Assembly (NCBI RefSeq): GCF_028867965.1 | Contig: NZ_JAPQNT010000002.1 | Location: 346,914-410,913, forward strand | Length of the DNA: 64,000 nt | Source: Flavobacterium sp. SUN046 | GTDB lineage: Bacteria > Bacteroidota > Bacteroidia > Flavobacteriales > Flavobacteriaceae | Direction: 5' to 3' | Shown here: in pieces, positions 45,979-55,690 of the stretch | Numbering within the stretch: the first letter of the stretch is position 1 | How the letters are laid out: the number at the start of each line of letters is the position of its first letter | Made by a program: the position numbers and the translations under genes | Notes under the pieces: model-generated | Told to the model about the DNA's origin: nothing | Database searches by the model: none | What the model saw: only the letters and a program-made list of their open reading frames with translations

Positions 45979-46007
45979 ACTTTTGTGACTTTTGTGACTT
46001 TTGTGTT
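45979..46007 (+). repeat. Short tandem repeat, three 9-bp units
   Basis: ACTTTTGTG occurs three times in tandem, 50 bp upstream of tilS. No regulatory meaning can be assigned. Confidence 0.6.
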
Positions 46008-46055
46008 GAATAAATGTAAATTTTTCGAGTTAAATTAAAATCCGTATTTTTGGAA

Positions 46056-47366
46056 ATGCTTAAGAAATTCCTCAACCATCTCAATTCAAATTTTTCTTTC
46101 TTGAAAGGTAAATATTTGTTTATTGCTACGAGTGGCGGAATAGACAGTATGGTTTTGGTACATTTATTTCAGAATCTTGACTACAATTTCGGTATGCTTC
46201 ACTGCAATTTTAATTTGAGAGGAAAAGAAAGCGATGGCGATATGAAATTTGTTCAAGATTATGGAGACAAGTATTTGATTCCATGGTCGGTTGGACATTT
46301 TGATACTAAAGGTTATGCTAAAGAAAATAAAGTTTCCATTCAAGTTGCGGCTCGTGAGATGCGTTATGATTGGTTTTTGGAGCAATTAGAGGAGAAACAA
46401 TTTGATTACGTTTTGACAGCGCATCATTTAGACGACAATTTAGAAACCTTTATAATTAATTTATCTCGTGGAACTGGACTTGATGGTTTGACAGGCATTC
46501 CAGCTATAAATGACAAAATATTAAGACCATTACTACCTTTTTCTCGTGAAGAAATAGAAATTTATGCCAAAGAAAATAGTTTAAAATGGCGCGAAGATTC
46601 TAGTAATGAATCGGATAAATATTTACGCAATAAAATACGTCATCACATTGTTCCAATTTTGAAGGAAATTAATCCGAATTTTTTAGATTCATTTCAAAAA
46701 ACTCAAAATTATTTAAGTCAATCGCAATCAATTGTAAAAGATGGAGAATATATAATTTTTAACGAAGTTGCATCCGAAAAGGTTGATGGAACTATTCAAT
46801 TTGATTTGAAAAAGTTACTTCAAATGCCAAATTATCAAGCCTATTTGTACCAATTTTTGCATCAATTTGGGTTCACAGCTTGGAATGATATTTATGATTT
46901 GGTTCATGCACAATCGGGAAAACAAGTATTTTCAGAAAAATTCACTTTATTAAAAAACAGGTATTTTCTAATCCTTTATCCAACAGAAAACGTAAATAAA
47001 AACGAATACTATTTGATTGAAAAAAATCAAAAAGACGTTAAAGTTCCCTTAAATCTTGCTTTTTGCAATGTAAGTGACATTTCAAATCCTAATTCGAATT
47101 GTATCTTTGTAGACGAAGAATTATTGCAATTTCCGCTAGTAATTCGAAAATGGAATGAAGGTGATTCTTTTTATCCATTAGGAATGAAAGGCAAAAAGAA
47201 AGTCAGTAAATATTTCAAAGACGAAAAACTATCATTAATTGATAAATCAAATCAATGGATTTTATGTTCTGATAATCAGATTGTATGGATTATTGGAAAA
47301 CGTCAAGACGAACGATTTAAAATAACAACAAACACAACTAGAATTTTACAAATTACGCTTCAATGA
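46056..47366 (+). CDS. tilS: tRNA(Ile)-lysidine synthase
   Basis: The protein has 436 residues from ATG 46056. The N-type ATP-pyrophosphatase loop SGGIDSMVL is at about residues 26-34. LTAHHLDDNLETFIINLSRGTGLDGLTGI carries the second conserved motif. The C-terminal TilS domain begins near DSFYPLGMKGKKKVSKYFKDEKL. It converts cytidine 34 of tRNA-Ile(CAU) to lysidine and is essential in most bacteria. Its stop overlaps the dsbD start (ATGA at 47363-47366). Confidence 0.95.
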   Translation: MLKKFLNHLNSNFSFLKGKYLFIATSGGIDSMVLVHLFQNLDYNFGMLHCNFNLRGKESDGDMKFVQDYGDKYLIPWSVGHFDTKGYAKENKVSIQVAAREMRYDWFLEQLEEKQFDYVLTAHHLDDNLETFIINLSRGTGLDGLTGIPAINDKILRPLLPFSREEIEIYAKENSLKWREDSSNESDKYLRNKIRHHIVPILKEINPNFLDSFQKTQNYLSQSQSIVKDGEYIIFNEVASEKVDGTIQFDLKKLLQMPNYQAYLYQFLHQFGFTAWNDIYDLVHAQSGKQVFSEKFTLLKNRYFLILYPTENVNKNEYYLIEKNQKDVKVPLNLAFCNVSDISNPNSNCIFVDEELLQFPLVIRKWNEGDSFYPLGMKGKKKVSKYFKDEKLSLIDKSNQWILCSDNQIVWIIGKRQDERFKITTNTTRILQITLQ

Positions 47367-49363
47367 AAAAAATAATCTTAATATTGCTTGCTTTTTTTGC
47401 TTTAACAACGGTTTCTGCACAAATCAAAAAACCAGTAAAATGGACGGCTAAAACTGAAAAAATATCGGATACAGAATTCAATTTAGTAATGAATGCTACA
47501 ATTGAAGAAGGTTGGCACATGTATTCACAATTCACGCCAGACGATGGACCGCTGCCTATAACGTTGAAATTTAAAAATCAAAAAGGTAATTTTGAATTAA
47601 TTGGAAAAGCCAAAGAAAGTCCGTATCAAAAACAGTTCAATAAAGATTTTGCGGTTGATGAATATTTCTTTGAAAACAAAGCGACTTTAACTCAAAAGGT
47701 TAAAATTACCAATCCGAAAACAGCTAAAATTGATGTAAATATTGATTTTCAGGCTTGTCAAAATGCTTGTATTAATGATAATAAAGATTTGACATTTGAA
47801 ATTCCTGTAACTTCTAAAACTGAAACTGCTTTACCAACAACTGTTGATACTTCCAAAGCACAAATTAAAGAAGTTGATACAGCAAAAGCAGAAGTTAAAG
47901 CTGTTTCAACTGAACCAATTACTTCATCTCCAAAAGAAGAGAAAAAAGGTTTGTGGACGATTTTCTTTTTAGCATTTCTTGGCGGATTTGCAGCATTGCT
48001 AACGCCATGTGTATTTCCGATGATTCCGATGACCGTAAGTTTTTTTACAAAACAAAGTAAAACTCCAGCGCAAGGAAAACGAAATGCAATTTTATACGGA
48101 ATTTCGATTATTGCTATTTATGTAATTTTAGGTTTAACTATTAATGCCATTTTTGGTGCAAAAGCATTGAACGCGCTTTCTACAAATGTTTGGTTTAATA
48201 TTATATTTTTCATTTTATTGATAGTTTTTGCTGCTTCATTTTTGGGAGCTTTCGAAATTATGTTGCCTAATTCATGGGCAAATAAAGTGGATAGACAAGC
48301 CGATAGAGGAGGAGTTATTGGAATTTTCTTCATGGCGTTGGCATTAGCAATTGTATCATTTTCATGCACCGGACCAATTGTAGGTACATTATTAGTAGAA
48401 TCGGCGTCCAAAGGCGGAATCGCTCCAGTTATTGGAATGTTAGGATTTTCATCAGCAATTGCGTTGCCATTTATGTTGTTTGCATTGTTTCCAGCTTGGA
48501 TGAATTCGTTACCAAAATCAGGCGGTTGGTTGAATACAGTTAAAGTTTCACTAGGATTTTTAGAACTTGCTTTTGCTTTCAAATTTTTATCAAATGCCGA
48601 TTTGGTTTTACAATTGCATTATTTTGAAAGAGAAACATTTTTAGCCATTTGGATTGCTATTTTTGGAACTTGGGGAATTTATTTGTTAGGAAAAATAACA
48701 TTGCCACACGATTCACCATTAACTCATATTTCAGTAGGAAGATTAACACTAGCTTTATTAGTTTTATCGTTTACTTTTTACATGATTCCGGGTCTTTTTG
48801 GAGCACCATTAAAAATAATTAGTGCGTTTACACCGCCACAAACATATAGTGAAAGTCCGAGAGGATTTATTGGTTCGTCAAATTCAACTGAAAAACTACC
48901 AGACGGTGCAGAGTTTGGACCAAATGGATTAATGATTTTCACGAGTTATGATGTAGGTATTGCTTATGCAAAAGAAGTAAAAAAACCAGTTTTGCTTGAC
49001 TTTACAGGCCATGCTTGTTCTAATTGTAGAAAAATGGAAAATAATGTTTGGACCGATGAAAATGTGTCTAAAATATTAAAAAATGAAGTGGTAATCATTT
49101 CATTATTTGCAGACGATAAACGTGATTTACCTAAAAACGAGCAATTTATATCAAAATCAACAGGCTCAGAAATTGTAACAATTGGTGATAAATGGACTGA
49201 TTTTATGATTACTAAATACAATACCAATACACAACCGTTATACGTTTTAGTTGATACCGATGGAACTAATTTGAATCCAGAAAAACCAACTACAAGTTAC
49301 AATCCAGATGTTAAATTGTATGAAAATTGGTTGAAACAAGGAATAAAGAATTTTAAAAAGTAA
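47363..49363 (+). CDS. dsbD: Thiol:disulfide interchange protein DsbD family
   Basis: The protein has 666 residues. A signal peptide ends VSAQ. The periplasmic N-terminal domain has DFQACQNACI (alpha-domain Cys pair, about residues 129-134). The membrane domain (about 200-450) contains the conserved CVFPMIPMTVSFF and SCTGPIVGTLL with one Cys each. The C-terminal thioredoxin-like domain has FTGHACSNCRKMENN (CxxC near 550). It passes electrons from cytoplasmic thioredoxin to periplasmic thiols. It is coupled to tilS by a 4-bp overlap. Confidence 0.94.
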   Translation: MKKIILILLAFFALTTVSAQIKKPVKWTAKTEKISDTEFNLVMNATIEEGWHMYSQFTPDDGPLPITLKFKNQKGNFELIGKAKESPYQKQFNKDFAVDEYFFENKATLTQKVKITNPKTAKIDVNIDFQACQNACINDNKDLTFEIPVTSKTETALPTTVDTSKAQIKEVDTAKAEVKAVSTEPITSSPKEEKKGLWTIFFLAFLGGFAALLTPCVFPMIPMTVSFFTKQSKTPAQGKRNAILYGISIIAIYVILGLTINAIFGAKALNALSTNVWFNIIFFILLIVFAASFLGAFEIMLPNSWANKVDRQADRGGVIGIFFMALALAIVSFSCTGPIVGTLLVESASKGGIAPVIGMLGFSSAIALPFMLFALFPAWMNSLPKSGGWLNTVKVSLGFLELAFAFKFLSNADLVLQLHYFERETFLAIWIAIFGTWGIYLLGKITLPHDSPLTHISVGRLTLALLVLSFTFYMIPGLFGAPLKIISAFTPPQTYSESPRGFIGSSNSTEKLPDGAEFGPNGLMIFTSYDVGIAYAKEVKKPVLLDFTGHACSNCRKMENNVWTDENVSKILKNEVVIISLFADDKRDLPKNEQFISKSTGSEIVTIGDKWTDFMITKYNTNTQPLYVLVDTDGTNLNPEKPTTSYNPDVKLYENWLKQGIKNFKK

Positions 49364-49399
49364 AAAAAATCCGTTAGAAATTTCTAACGGATTTTTTTT
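49362..49399. terminator. Bidirectional terminator between dsbD and the HTH gene
   Basis: The inverted repeat AAAAATCCGTTAGAAA / TTTCTAACGGATTTTT is perfect and flanked by A and T tracts. It overlaps the last codon of the convergent HTH gene. Confidence 0.9.
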
Positions 49400-49598
49400 A
49401 ATCTGTTTCTTCCAAAGTGAAAATTTCTTGAACTGGTTTATCAAAAAAACGTGCTAATTTTAAAGCTAAAACTGTTGACGGAACATACTTTCCTTTTTCC
49501 ATAGCGTTAATTGTTTGCCGACTTACCTCAATTTTTTTTGCTAATTCTTCTTGTGAAACATTTGCAATGGCTCGTAAAACTTTTAAATTATTCGTCAT
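49398..49598 (-). CDS. Small XRE-type helix-turn-helix regulator
   Basis: The 66-residue protein is a single HTH_3 domain: LKVLRAIANVSQEELAKKI, then VSRQTINAMEKGKYVPST, and a KPVQEIFTLEE end. It is of the YozG/PadR-independent minimal type that is often paired with a membrane protein. Its start overlaps the 3' end of the upstream membrane gene by 11 bp, so the two are co-transcribed. The target is unknown. Confidence 0.88.
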   Translation of the reverse strand: MTNNLKVLRAIANVSQEELAKKIEVSRQTINAMEKGKYVPSTVLALKLARFFDKPVQEIFTLEETD

Positions 49599-50067
49599 AA
49601 CTTGATGATTTATTTAGTTTGTAAATCATGTAATGAAATCGGATCATAAAGAAAATTAAAACGGTGTAAACGTTATATACAATTACATTCAAAAAAGGCA
49701 TTCCGTACAGAAATAATGTGAAAAATAAAATTAGTGCATAATTAAAATAAGTTGCCCAAACTAAACTTTCATATCGTATTTTAGTAATTAATTCATCTTC
49801 ATTTTTAAGTTTTGAAAAGCAAATTAGTAATCCTCCAATAATTATAAAAATGGTTAATAATTCATAACTAAAACTATCTTGAATTATTTTAAAAAAGCCA
49901 GATTTTTCTCCAATTGATTGTTCATAAATTGCAAATACTTTAATATTAAAATATTTGTCAAGATCAATTGAAAAAATAGAAGAAATTATAAAAATAAATA
50001 AACTCGGAGTGAACAAAATCCAACCTAAAGTTTTGTACTTGTTCGGAAATAAAAAGTGTGTTTTCAT
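49588..50067 (-). CDS. Four-helix membrane protein paired with HTH regulator
   Basis: The protein has 159 residues from ATG 50067 (MKTHFLFPNKYKTLGW). The longer frame to 50121 has an unlikely N-terminus. Four hydrophobic helices lie at about residues 13-33, 60-80, 98-118 and 125-145. The pattern resembles membrane proteins that accompany YozG-like HTH proteins. The function is unknown. Confidence 0.7.
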   Translation of the reverse strand: MKTHFLFPNKYKTLGWILFTPSLFIFIISSIFSIDLDKYFNIKVFAIYEQSIGEKSGFFKIIQDSFSYELLTIFIIIGGLLICFSKLKNEDELITKIRYESLVWATYFNYALILFFTLFLYGMPFLNVIVYNVYTVLIFFMIRFHYMIYKLNKSSSYDE

Positions 50068-50159
50068 AATGAATGATTTTAAATTCATTACAAATGTAAA
50101 GTATATTTTACATATAGACAAATAAAAATGACAAAAAGTTTATTTTACTTTACATTTTT

Positions 50160-51347
50160 TTATTTACTCAAATAAATTTTAAAAATACTTCCTTCATTTA
50201 GAATTGATTGTACTTCAATTTTGCCATTTAAGTTTGTGACAATTTTTTTGACAGTTGATAATCCAATACCAGTGCCGTATTTTCCGAATCGGTCTTTAAT
50301 GTTTAATATTTTGAAAGAATCATAAATTACATCAAATTTATCTTTACTTATTCCGATACCATTATCAGATATTTTGATGCAATAATATTCTGAATCTTCT
50401 GAAAAATTTACAGAAAGTTCGATAATTTCTTTATCATTATATTTTATTCCATTTGATAAAAGATTTAAAAGAATTTGAATTAAACCATATTTATTGCAAT
50501 TTATATATTCATAATCTGTAGTATATTTCAAATTAAAATTTGAATCTATATTAAGCATTAATTTAGTTTCTTCGATTATTTTTCTAATTGATATTACTTC
50601 TTTATCATATAAATTAATGGTATCAGCTCTGTAGTAATTTAATAATCCATCAATATAATATTTTAGTTGCATTGATGCTTCCTCAATGTGATTTATAAGT
50701 TCGAAACTTTCTTCAGAAATTATATTTTCGCTGTCTCTTTTAATGATATGAATTAGCGAAATAATATTATTTATTGGCGATTTTATATCGTGCGAAACTA
50801 CACTTGCAAATTGCTCTAATTCAATATATTTTAAATTTAAACTTTCGTTGATTTTAGATACCGATTTGTATCTTTTACGAAGTTCTAATAATTTAGAAGT
50901 TTGTTCGGCAAGAATTTCTAATGAAGATATTTGGGCTTCTGTTAGCTTTTTGTTTTCATAATCAATTACACAAAGAGTACCAATTATATAGCCAGTTGAT
51001 CTATCTTTTATTGGTACACCAGCATAAAATCCAGAATTTGTTAGTCCGTTTAACAATCCTATTTTTTTAAAATCCTCGTCTTCCATTAATCGCTCAATGA
51101 CAATTGTTTTAGATGATTTTTCAATTGCTAATGAACAAAAAGAGCTTTCTCTTGGGCTTTCTGTATGATTTAATCCAATTTTAGATTTGAACCATTGTCG
51201 GTATTTATCAACAAGAGTTATTGTTGATATTGGAGTATTACATAAAGTCGAGGCCAAAAAAGTTATATTATCAAATTCTATTTCAGGTATCGAATCTAAA
51301 ACTTCAAAACTATATAATGCATCAATACGCTTTTCTTCCTCAGTCAT
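50160..51347 (-). CDS. GAF-domain sensor histidine kinase
   Basis: The 395-residue cytoplasmic kinase has a GAF domain at about residues 20-155 (STITLVDKYRQWFKSKIGL, SFCSLAIE and GTLCVID), a coiled-coil linker, and a HisKA domain with phosphoacceptor VVSHDIKSPINNI (about residue 187). The HATPase domain shows NLLSNGIKYND, ISDNGIGIS and GKYGTGIGLS. No membrane segment or response regulator partner is adjacent. The GAF subtype is the one seen with phytochrome-like kinases, but no chromophore Cys is recognisable. Confidence 0.9.
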   Translation of the reverse strand: MTEEEKRIDALYSFEVLDSIPEIEFDNITFLASTLCNTPISTITLVDKYRQWFKSKIGLNHTESPRESSFCSLAIEKSSKTIVIERLMEDEDFKKIGLLNGLTNSGFYAGVPIKDRSTGYIIGTLCVIDYENKKLTEAQISSLEILAEQTSKLLELRKRYKSVSKINESLNLKYIELEQFASVVSHDIKSPINNIISLIHIIKRDSENIISEESFELINHIEEASMQLKYYIDGLLNYYRADTINLYDKEVISIRKIIEETKLMLNIDSNFNLKYTTDYEYINCNKYGLIQILLNLLSNGIKYNDKEIIELSVNFSEDSEYYCIKISDNGIGISKDKFDVIYDSFKILNIKDRFGKYGTGIGLSTVKKIVTNLNGKIEVQSILNEGSIFKIYLSK

Positions 51348-51453
51348 ATTTAGTTAGGTTTAGGATTTTTAATTTACGAAATTAATTGTCAATTAGTTTT
51401 ATTATTTTAATATATTTGCATTTGTATAAGCCATTTAATTAAATATATAAGCC

Positions 51454-52989
51454 ATGTTAGTAAAAGTCTATGGAAGCGCCGTCTTTGGCGTTGAAGCAAC
51501 AAATATTACTGTAGAAGTAAATATTGATAAAGGTGTTGGGTACCATCTTGTAGGTTTACCTGATAATGCCATAAAAGAGAGTAGTTACCGAATTGCGGCA
51601 GCACTCAAAAATAACGGATACCAACTTCCGGTAAAGAAAATCACTATAAATTTAGCTCCTGCCGATTTACGAAAAGAAGGTTCAGCTTACGATTTGACAT
51701 TAGCAATTGGAATTTTAGTTGCTTCCGGGCAAATAAAAGCCGATGAAGTTGACAAATATATAATTATGGGCGAATTATCACTCGATGGTGGATTACAGCC
51801 AATCAAAGGTGCTCTTTCTATTGCAATTAAAGCTCGTGAAGAAGGATTTAAAGGGTTTTTTCTACCAAAACAAAACGTCAAAGAAGCCGCAGTAGTTGAC
51901 GGTTTAGACGTTTACGGAATCGAAAATGTAACCGAAGTAATCGATTTTTTTGAAGGAAAAGGTACTTTAGAACCAACAATAATTAACACAAGAGAAGAGT
52001 TTTATAAAGAATTGGATTTTCCAGAATTCGATTTCTCAGATGTCAAAGGTCAAGAAAGTATTAAAAGATGTATGGAAATTGCTGCTGCTGGCGGACATAA
52101 TATTATTTTAATTGGTCCACCAGGTTCAGGAAAAACTATGTTAGCCAAGCGATTGCCAAGTATTTTGCCACCAATGACATTGAAAGAAGCATTAGAAACT
52201 ACAAAAATCCACAGTGTTGCCGGAAAAATAAAAGACGCTGGATTGATGAGTCAACGACCATTTCGTGCGCCGCATCATACTGCTTCAAGTGTTTCATTAG
52301 TAGGTGGCGGAAGTTATCCGCAACCAGGAGAAATTTCATTGTCACATAATGGTGTTTTATTTTTAGATGAATTACCCGAATTTAAACGAGAAGTTTTAGA
52401 AGTAATGCGTCAACCGCTTGAAGATAGAGAAGTTACTATTTCGAGAGCTAAATTCACGATAACTTATCCGTCTTCGTTTATGTTGGTTGCTAGTATGAAT
52501 CCGAGTCCGAGTGGTTATTTTAACGATCCAGGTTCGCCACAAAGTTCATCACCACAAGAAATGCAACGTTATTTAAGTAAAATTTCGGGACCACTTTTAG
52601 ACCGAATTGACATTCATATTGAAGTAACTCCAGTTCCATTTGACAAACTTACCGAAACTAGAAAAGCTGAAAGCAGTTCAGAAATAAGAAAACGAGTTAC
52701 AGCTGCAAGAGAAATTCAAACCAAACGTTTTGAGGCTTCCGATTCGATTCATTATAATGCTCAAATGAGTTCTAAACAAATTCGTGAGTATTGCGCATTA
52801 GGTGAAACTTCATTAAATTTGTTGAAAACAGCCATGGAAAAATTGAATCTTTCGGCAAGAGCATTCGATAGAATTCTAAAAGTTGCGAGAACAATTGCCG
52901 ATTTGGAAAGTGCAGAAGTTGTAGTTTCCAATCATATTGCAGAAGCAATTCAGTATCGAAGTTTGGATAGAGACGGTTGGTTGGGTTGA
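51454..52989 (+). CDS. YifB family Mg chelatase-like AAA ATPase (ComM-like)
   Basis: The 511-residue protein has an N-terminal ChlI/Lon-protease-like domain (about 1-180) and a AAA+ domain with Walker [12 protein letters not shown] (about residue 222) and Walker [13 protein letters not shown]-terminal Mg chelatase-related domain (about 400-505) follows. ComM homologues promote branch migration during natural transformation. That role here is by family only. Confidence 0.92.
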   Translation: MLVKVYGSAVFGVEATNITVEVNIDKGVGYHLVGLPDNAIKESSYRIAAALKNNGYQLPVKKITINLAPADLRKEGSAYDLTLAIGILVASGQIKADEVDKYIIMGELSLDGGLQPIKGALSIAIKAREEGFKGFFLPKQNVKEAAVVDGLDVYGIENVTEVIDFFEGKGTLEPTIINTREEFYKELDFPEFDFSDVKGQESIKRCMEIAAAGGHNIILIGPPGSGKTMLAKRLPSILPPMTLKEALETTKIHSVAGKIKDAGLMSQRPFRAPHHTASSVSLVGGGSYPQPGEISLSHNGVLFLDELPEFKREVLEVMRQPLEDREVTISRAKFTITYPSSFMLVASMNPSPSGYFNDPGSPQSSSPQEMQRYLSKISGPLLDRIDIHIEVTPVPFDKLTETRKAESSSEIRKRVTAAREIQTKRFEASDSIHYNAQMSSKQIREYCALGETSLNLLKTAMEKLNLSARAFDRILKVARTIADLESAEVVVSNHIAEAIQYRSLDRDGWLG

Positions 52990-53005
52990 TTTTTTTTGAT
53001 GCAAA

Positions 53006-53150
53006 TAAAAATATAACACAAATTACACAAATTTTCACAAATTAAAGAAAAGGTAAAATTTCACTAATAGTAATTGTTTGTGTTAGATTTGTGTAATTAA
53101 AGTTAATCTTTTTTGTGTAAATTAGTGAAATTCGTGTAAAAAAAACTAAC
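53006..53150. repeat. AT-rich intergenic palindrome of GTGTAA/TTACAC elements
   Basis: The gap after the YifB gene is filled with ACACAAATTACACAAATTTTCAC on the left and its loose reverse complement AAATTAGTGAAATTCGTGT on the right. Additional TTTGTGTTAGATTTGTGTAATT elements lie between. No ORF is present. Similar noncoding palindromes are common between Bacteroidota genes. Confidence 0.5.
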
Positions 53151-53198
53151 ATAATTTGGGATCAATTTCCTTAAGGTTCAGATTAAAACAAAGGAGTT

Positions 53199-54122
53199 AT
53201 GAAAAATTTTATTCAATTGGGATTTTTATTTCTTACTCAAATTATTTTTTCGCAGGAAATACCTAAAGTAGTTTCGGTAAAAATTGAGCGATTAGAGAAT
53301 TTTAAATCAAAATATGTCACATCACGAAATGTAGATGTTTGGTTGCCAGAAAATTATTCGGATTCTAAAAAATATGCAGTTTTGTATATGAATGACGGAC
53401 AAGCTTTATTTGATTCAGAAACTACTTGGAACAAACAAGCTTGGGAAGTTGATGACGTTCTATCAAAATTGATTAAAGAAAATAAAATTCAAGACGTAAT
53501 TGTAGTCGGAATTTGGAATGGTGGTTTAACGCGGCACATTGATTATTTTCCGCAGAAACCTTTTGAAAGTTTGAATAAACAGCAACAAGATTCAATTTAC
53601 AATGCGAATAGAAGCAATGGTCAAAGTGTGTTTAATAGTCAAAAAATCAATTCTGATAATTATTTGAAATTTATTGTAAAAGAATTGAAACCTTTAATTG
53701 ATGAAAAGTATGCTGTTTACACTGACCAAAAGCATACTTTTATAGCCGGCAGCAGCATGGGCGGATTAATTTCGATGTATGCTATTTGTGAATATCCTAA
53801 AATATTTGGTGGAGCAGTTTGTATGTCAACTCATTGGCCTGGTATTTTTACTTTAGAAAAGAATCCAATTCCGAATGCTTTTTTTAATTATTTGAAAAAG
53901 CATTTACCAAATCCGAAGAATCATAAATTTTATTTTGATTACGGAACCGCAACATTAGATGCTTTGTATCAAACGCTACAACCTAAAGTTGATGAAATCA
54001 TGAAAGAAAAAGGATTTAATTCTACTAATTGTAAAACCCAAAAATTTGATGGTGATGACCATAGCGAAAAATCGTGGAGCAAACGGTTTTATATTCCTAT
54101 GGAGTTTATTTTGAAGAATTAG
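53199..54122 (+). CDS. Alpha/beta hydrolase esterase (esterase D / enterochelin-esterase-like)
   Basis: The 307-residue protein has a signal peptide ending IIFSQ. The nucleophile elbow AGSSMGGLISMYA lies near residue 186, and DVWLPENYSDSKKYAVLYMNDGQALFD is the typical N-terminal segment of the putative-esterase family. A late DGDDHSEKSW supplies the His. It is probably a periplasmic carboxyl-esterase or a siderophore or feruloyl-type esterase. The natural substrate is unknown. Confidence 0.87.
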   Translation: MKNFIQLGFLFLTQIIFSQEIPKVVSVKIERLENFKSKYVTSRNVDVWLPENYSDSKKYAVLYMNDGQALFDSETTWNKQAWEVDDVLSKLIKENKIQDVIVVGIWNGGLTRHIDYFPQKPFESLNKQQQDSIYNANRSNGQSVFNSQKINSDNYLKFIVKELKPLIDEKYAVYTDQKHTFIAGSSMGGLISMYAICEYPKIFGGAVCMSTHWPGIFTLEKNPIPNAFFNYLKKHLPNPKNHKFYFDYGTATLDALYQTLQPKVDEIMKEKGFNSTNCKTQKFDGDDHSEKSWSKRFYIPMEFILKN

Positions 54123-54162
54123 GTAGGATTGGATTCAGCTATTTTTATTTTTTAAATAAAAA

Positions 54163-54504
54163 TTAATATTTATTATCAAATCGAATTCGAGTAATTCTAA
54201 AAACACTTTCACCATATTGCTCAACAAATTCATATTTATGTCGGCCAGGTTGCTTGAAATCAATAATTCGTTCTCCAGAAATTTCGTAGTACATTTTACT
54301 TCCTTCAAACATAAATCGGTTACCATTATTTCTATAAGCTGAGCGAATTAAATCGAATTCAGATAAATTCCATGTAGTTAAATTGGCATCCAAGTCATCA
54401 TAATCTGAAAACAAACCTTCTGTGATTTCAGTTTTGCAACCGTAATATTTTTGGATGGTTTCGAAGAATGCAACGAGATTACTATTTAGTTGTTCAGAAT
54501 TCAT
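54163..54504 (-). CDS. Small conserved hypothetical protein
   Basis: The protein has 113 residues from ATG 54504 (MNSEQLNSNLVAFF). The upstream start at 54531 adds hydrophobic residues and is less likely. The predicted fold is alpha/beta with FEGSKMYYEISGERII and a VFRITRIRFDNKY end. No family is recognised. It is cytoplasmic and lies between the esterase gene and a GNAT-like gene. Confidence 0.6.
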   Translation of the reverse strand: MNSEQLNSNLVAFFETIQKYYGCKTEITEGLFSDYDDLDANLTTWNLSEFDLIRSAYRNNGNRFMFEGSKMYYEISGERIIDFKQPGRHKYEFVEQYGESVFRITRIRFDNKY

Positions 54505-54520
54505 TTGATAAAAATAAATA

Positions 54521-54564
54521 AAAAATTCCAAATTCTAATTGATATTATTGGAATTTGGAATTTT
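54521..54564 (-). terminator. Terminator downstream of the GNAT-like gene
   Basis: The inverted repeat AAATTCCAAATTC / GAATTTGGAATTT has a loop of about 15 nt and a T-rich tail on the minus strand. Confidence 0.6.
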
Positions 54565-54585
54565 AATTTTTGAAATTTTATTGAA

Positions 54586-54897
54586 TTATATCTTAATTCC
54601 TGGAGGCAATAAATCTCTATAAGTAGTATTTTTTCTAAAAAACAAAGCAATTTTTGGCAAAATTGGAACTACTTTTAATTTGCGTTCATAAGCAATTTCC
54701 ATAATATTTTTTAATAAATCATTGATAAAGTCTTCATTATCAAACCCATCAAAAGTATTGATTCGAGTTAAGAAAATCTTTTTCTCTTGAAACGAATACT
54801 CAACAGAAACTAGTTTTCCATCAAACAAAGTTTCAAACTGTCGTGCAAAGGTATTGTCCTTAATTTCCATTTTTTCTAGAATTAACTCTGAGTTCAT
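54586..54897 (-). CDS. GNAT-like N-acetyltransferase (YidJ/COG2388 type)
   Basis: The protein has 103 residues from ATG 54897 (MNSELILEKM). The C-terminal block MEIAYERKLKVVPILPKIALFFRKNTTYRDLL matches the end of small COG2388-type GNAT proteins, in which this part contacts acetyl-CoA. The usual glycine-rich acetyl-CoA loop is poorly conserved. Activity is therefore uncertain. Confidence 0.72.
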   Translation of the reverse strand: MNSELILEKMEIKDNTFARQFETLFDGKLVSVEYSFQEKKIFLTRINTFDGFDNEDFINDLLKNIMEIAYERKLKVVPILPKIALFFRKNTTYRDLLPPGIKI

Positions 54898-54977
54898 AAA
54901 TAAGTGGGATAAATAAATTAATTTTATGCAAATTTCGGAATAAATAATGAATAAAACCAAGATGTTAAGTTAAAGTT

Positions 54978-55643
54978 ATGAGCAAGATACCAGTTTATTT
55001 TATGCCAGGATTAGCAGCAAGTTCAACGATATTTGAACGAATTGAGTTGCCTAAAGATACTTTTGAAATTCATTTATTAGAATGGTTTTTACCTGAAAAG
55101 CAAGAAACTCTAGAAAATTATGCCAAACGAATGGCTGAAAAAGTGACTCATGAAAATGCAGTTTTAGTTGGAGTTTCCTTTGGTGGAATTTTGGTTCAAG
55201 AAATGGCACAATTTTTAACTCTAAAAAAAATAATTATTATTTCAAGTGTTAAATCGTATGCCGAATTACCACGCAGAATGAAAATTGCAAAAACCACTAA
55301 AGCTTATAAGTTACTGCCAACTGGTTTGCTAGAAAATGTTGAATCGCTTGTAAAATATGCTTTTGGCGATGTTTTAAAACAAAAATTAAAACTATATGAA
55401 AAATTTTTACACATGCGCAATAAAGATTATTTAGATTGGGCAATAGAACAAGTAATTTGTTGGGATAGAAAAATTATTGACACGAAAGTAATTCATATTC
55501 ATGGCGATGCAGACGAGGTTTTTCCATCTAAATACATCAATGGATTTATAAATGTAAAAGGTGGAACTCATGCTATGATTTTGAATCGTTTTCGTTGGTT
55601 TAATCAACATTTACCTGAAATCATTTTAGAAAATAAAATCTAG
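54978..55643 (+). CDS. Alpha/beta hydrolase
   Basis: The 221-residue cytoplasmic hydrolase has the nucleophile elbow VGVSFGGILVQEMA (Ser near residue 68). An acidic residue is in HIHGDADEVFPSKY, and a late His lies in GGTHAMILNRF. The short length and PVYFMPGLAASSTIFERI start are typical of small Flavobacterium hydrolases. The substrate is unknown. It is 48 bp before the lytic transglycosylase gene on the same strand and may share its operon. Confidence 0.85.
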   Translation: MSKIPVYFMPGLAASSTIFERIELPKDTFEIHLLEWFLPEKQETLENYAKRMAEKVTHENAVLVGVSFGGILVQEMAQFLTLKKIIIISSVKSYAELPRRMKIAKTTKAYKLLPTGLLENVESLVKYAFGDVLKQKLKLYEKFLHMRNKDYLDWAIEQVICWDRKIIDTKVIHIHGDADEVFPSKYINGFINVKGGTHAMILNRFRWFNQHLPEIILENKI

Positions 55644-55690
55644 TTTTCGGCTCGATTTTTGTAGTTTTGCAGTGAAATAAATAAGTGAAG

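Noticed and set aside
48118..48582. A 154-residue minus-strand ORF inside dsbD
   Set aside because: It is a shadow of the hydrophobic membrane domain of DsbD, and no independent motif is present.
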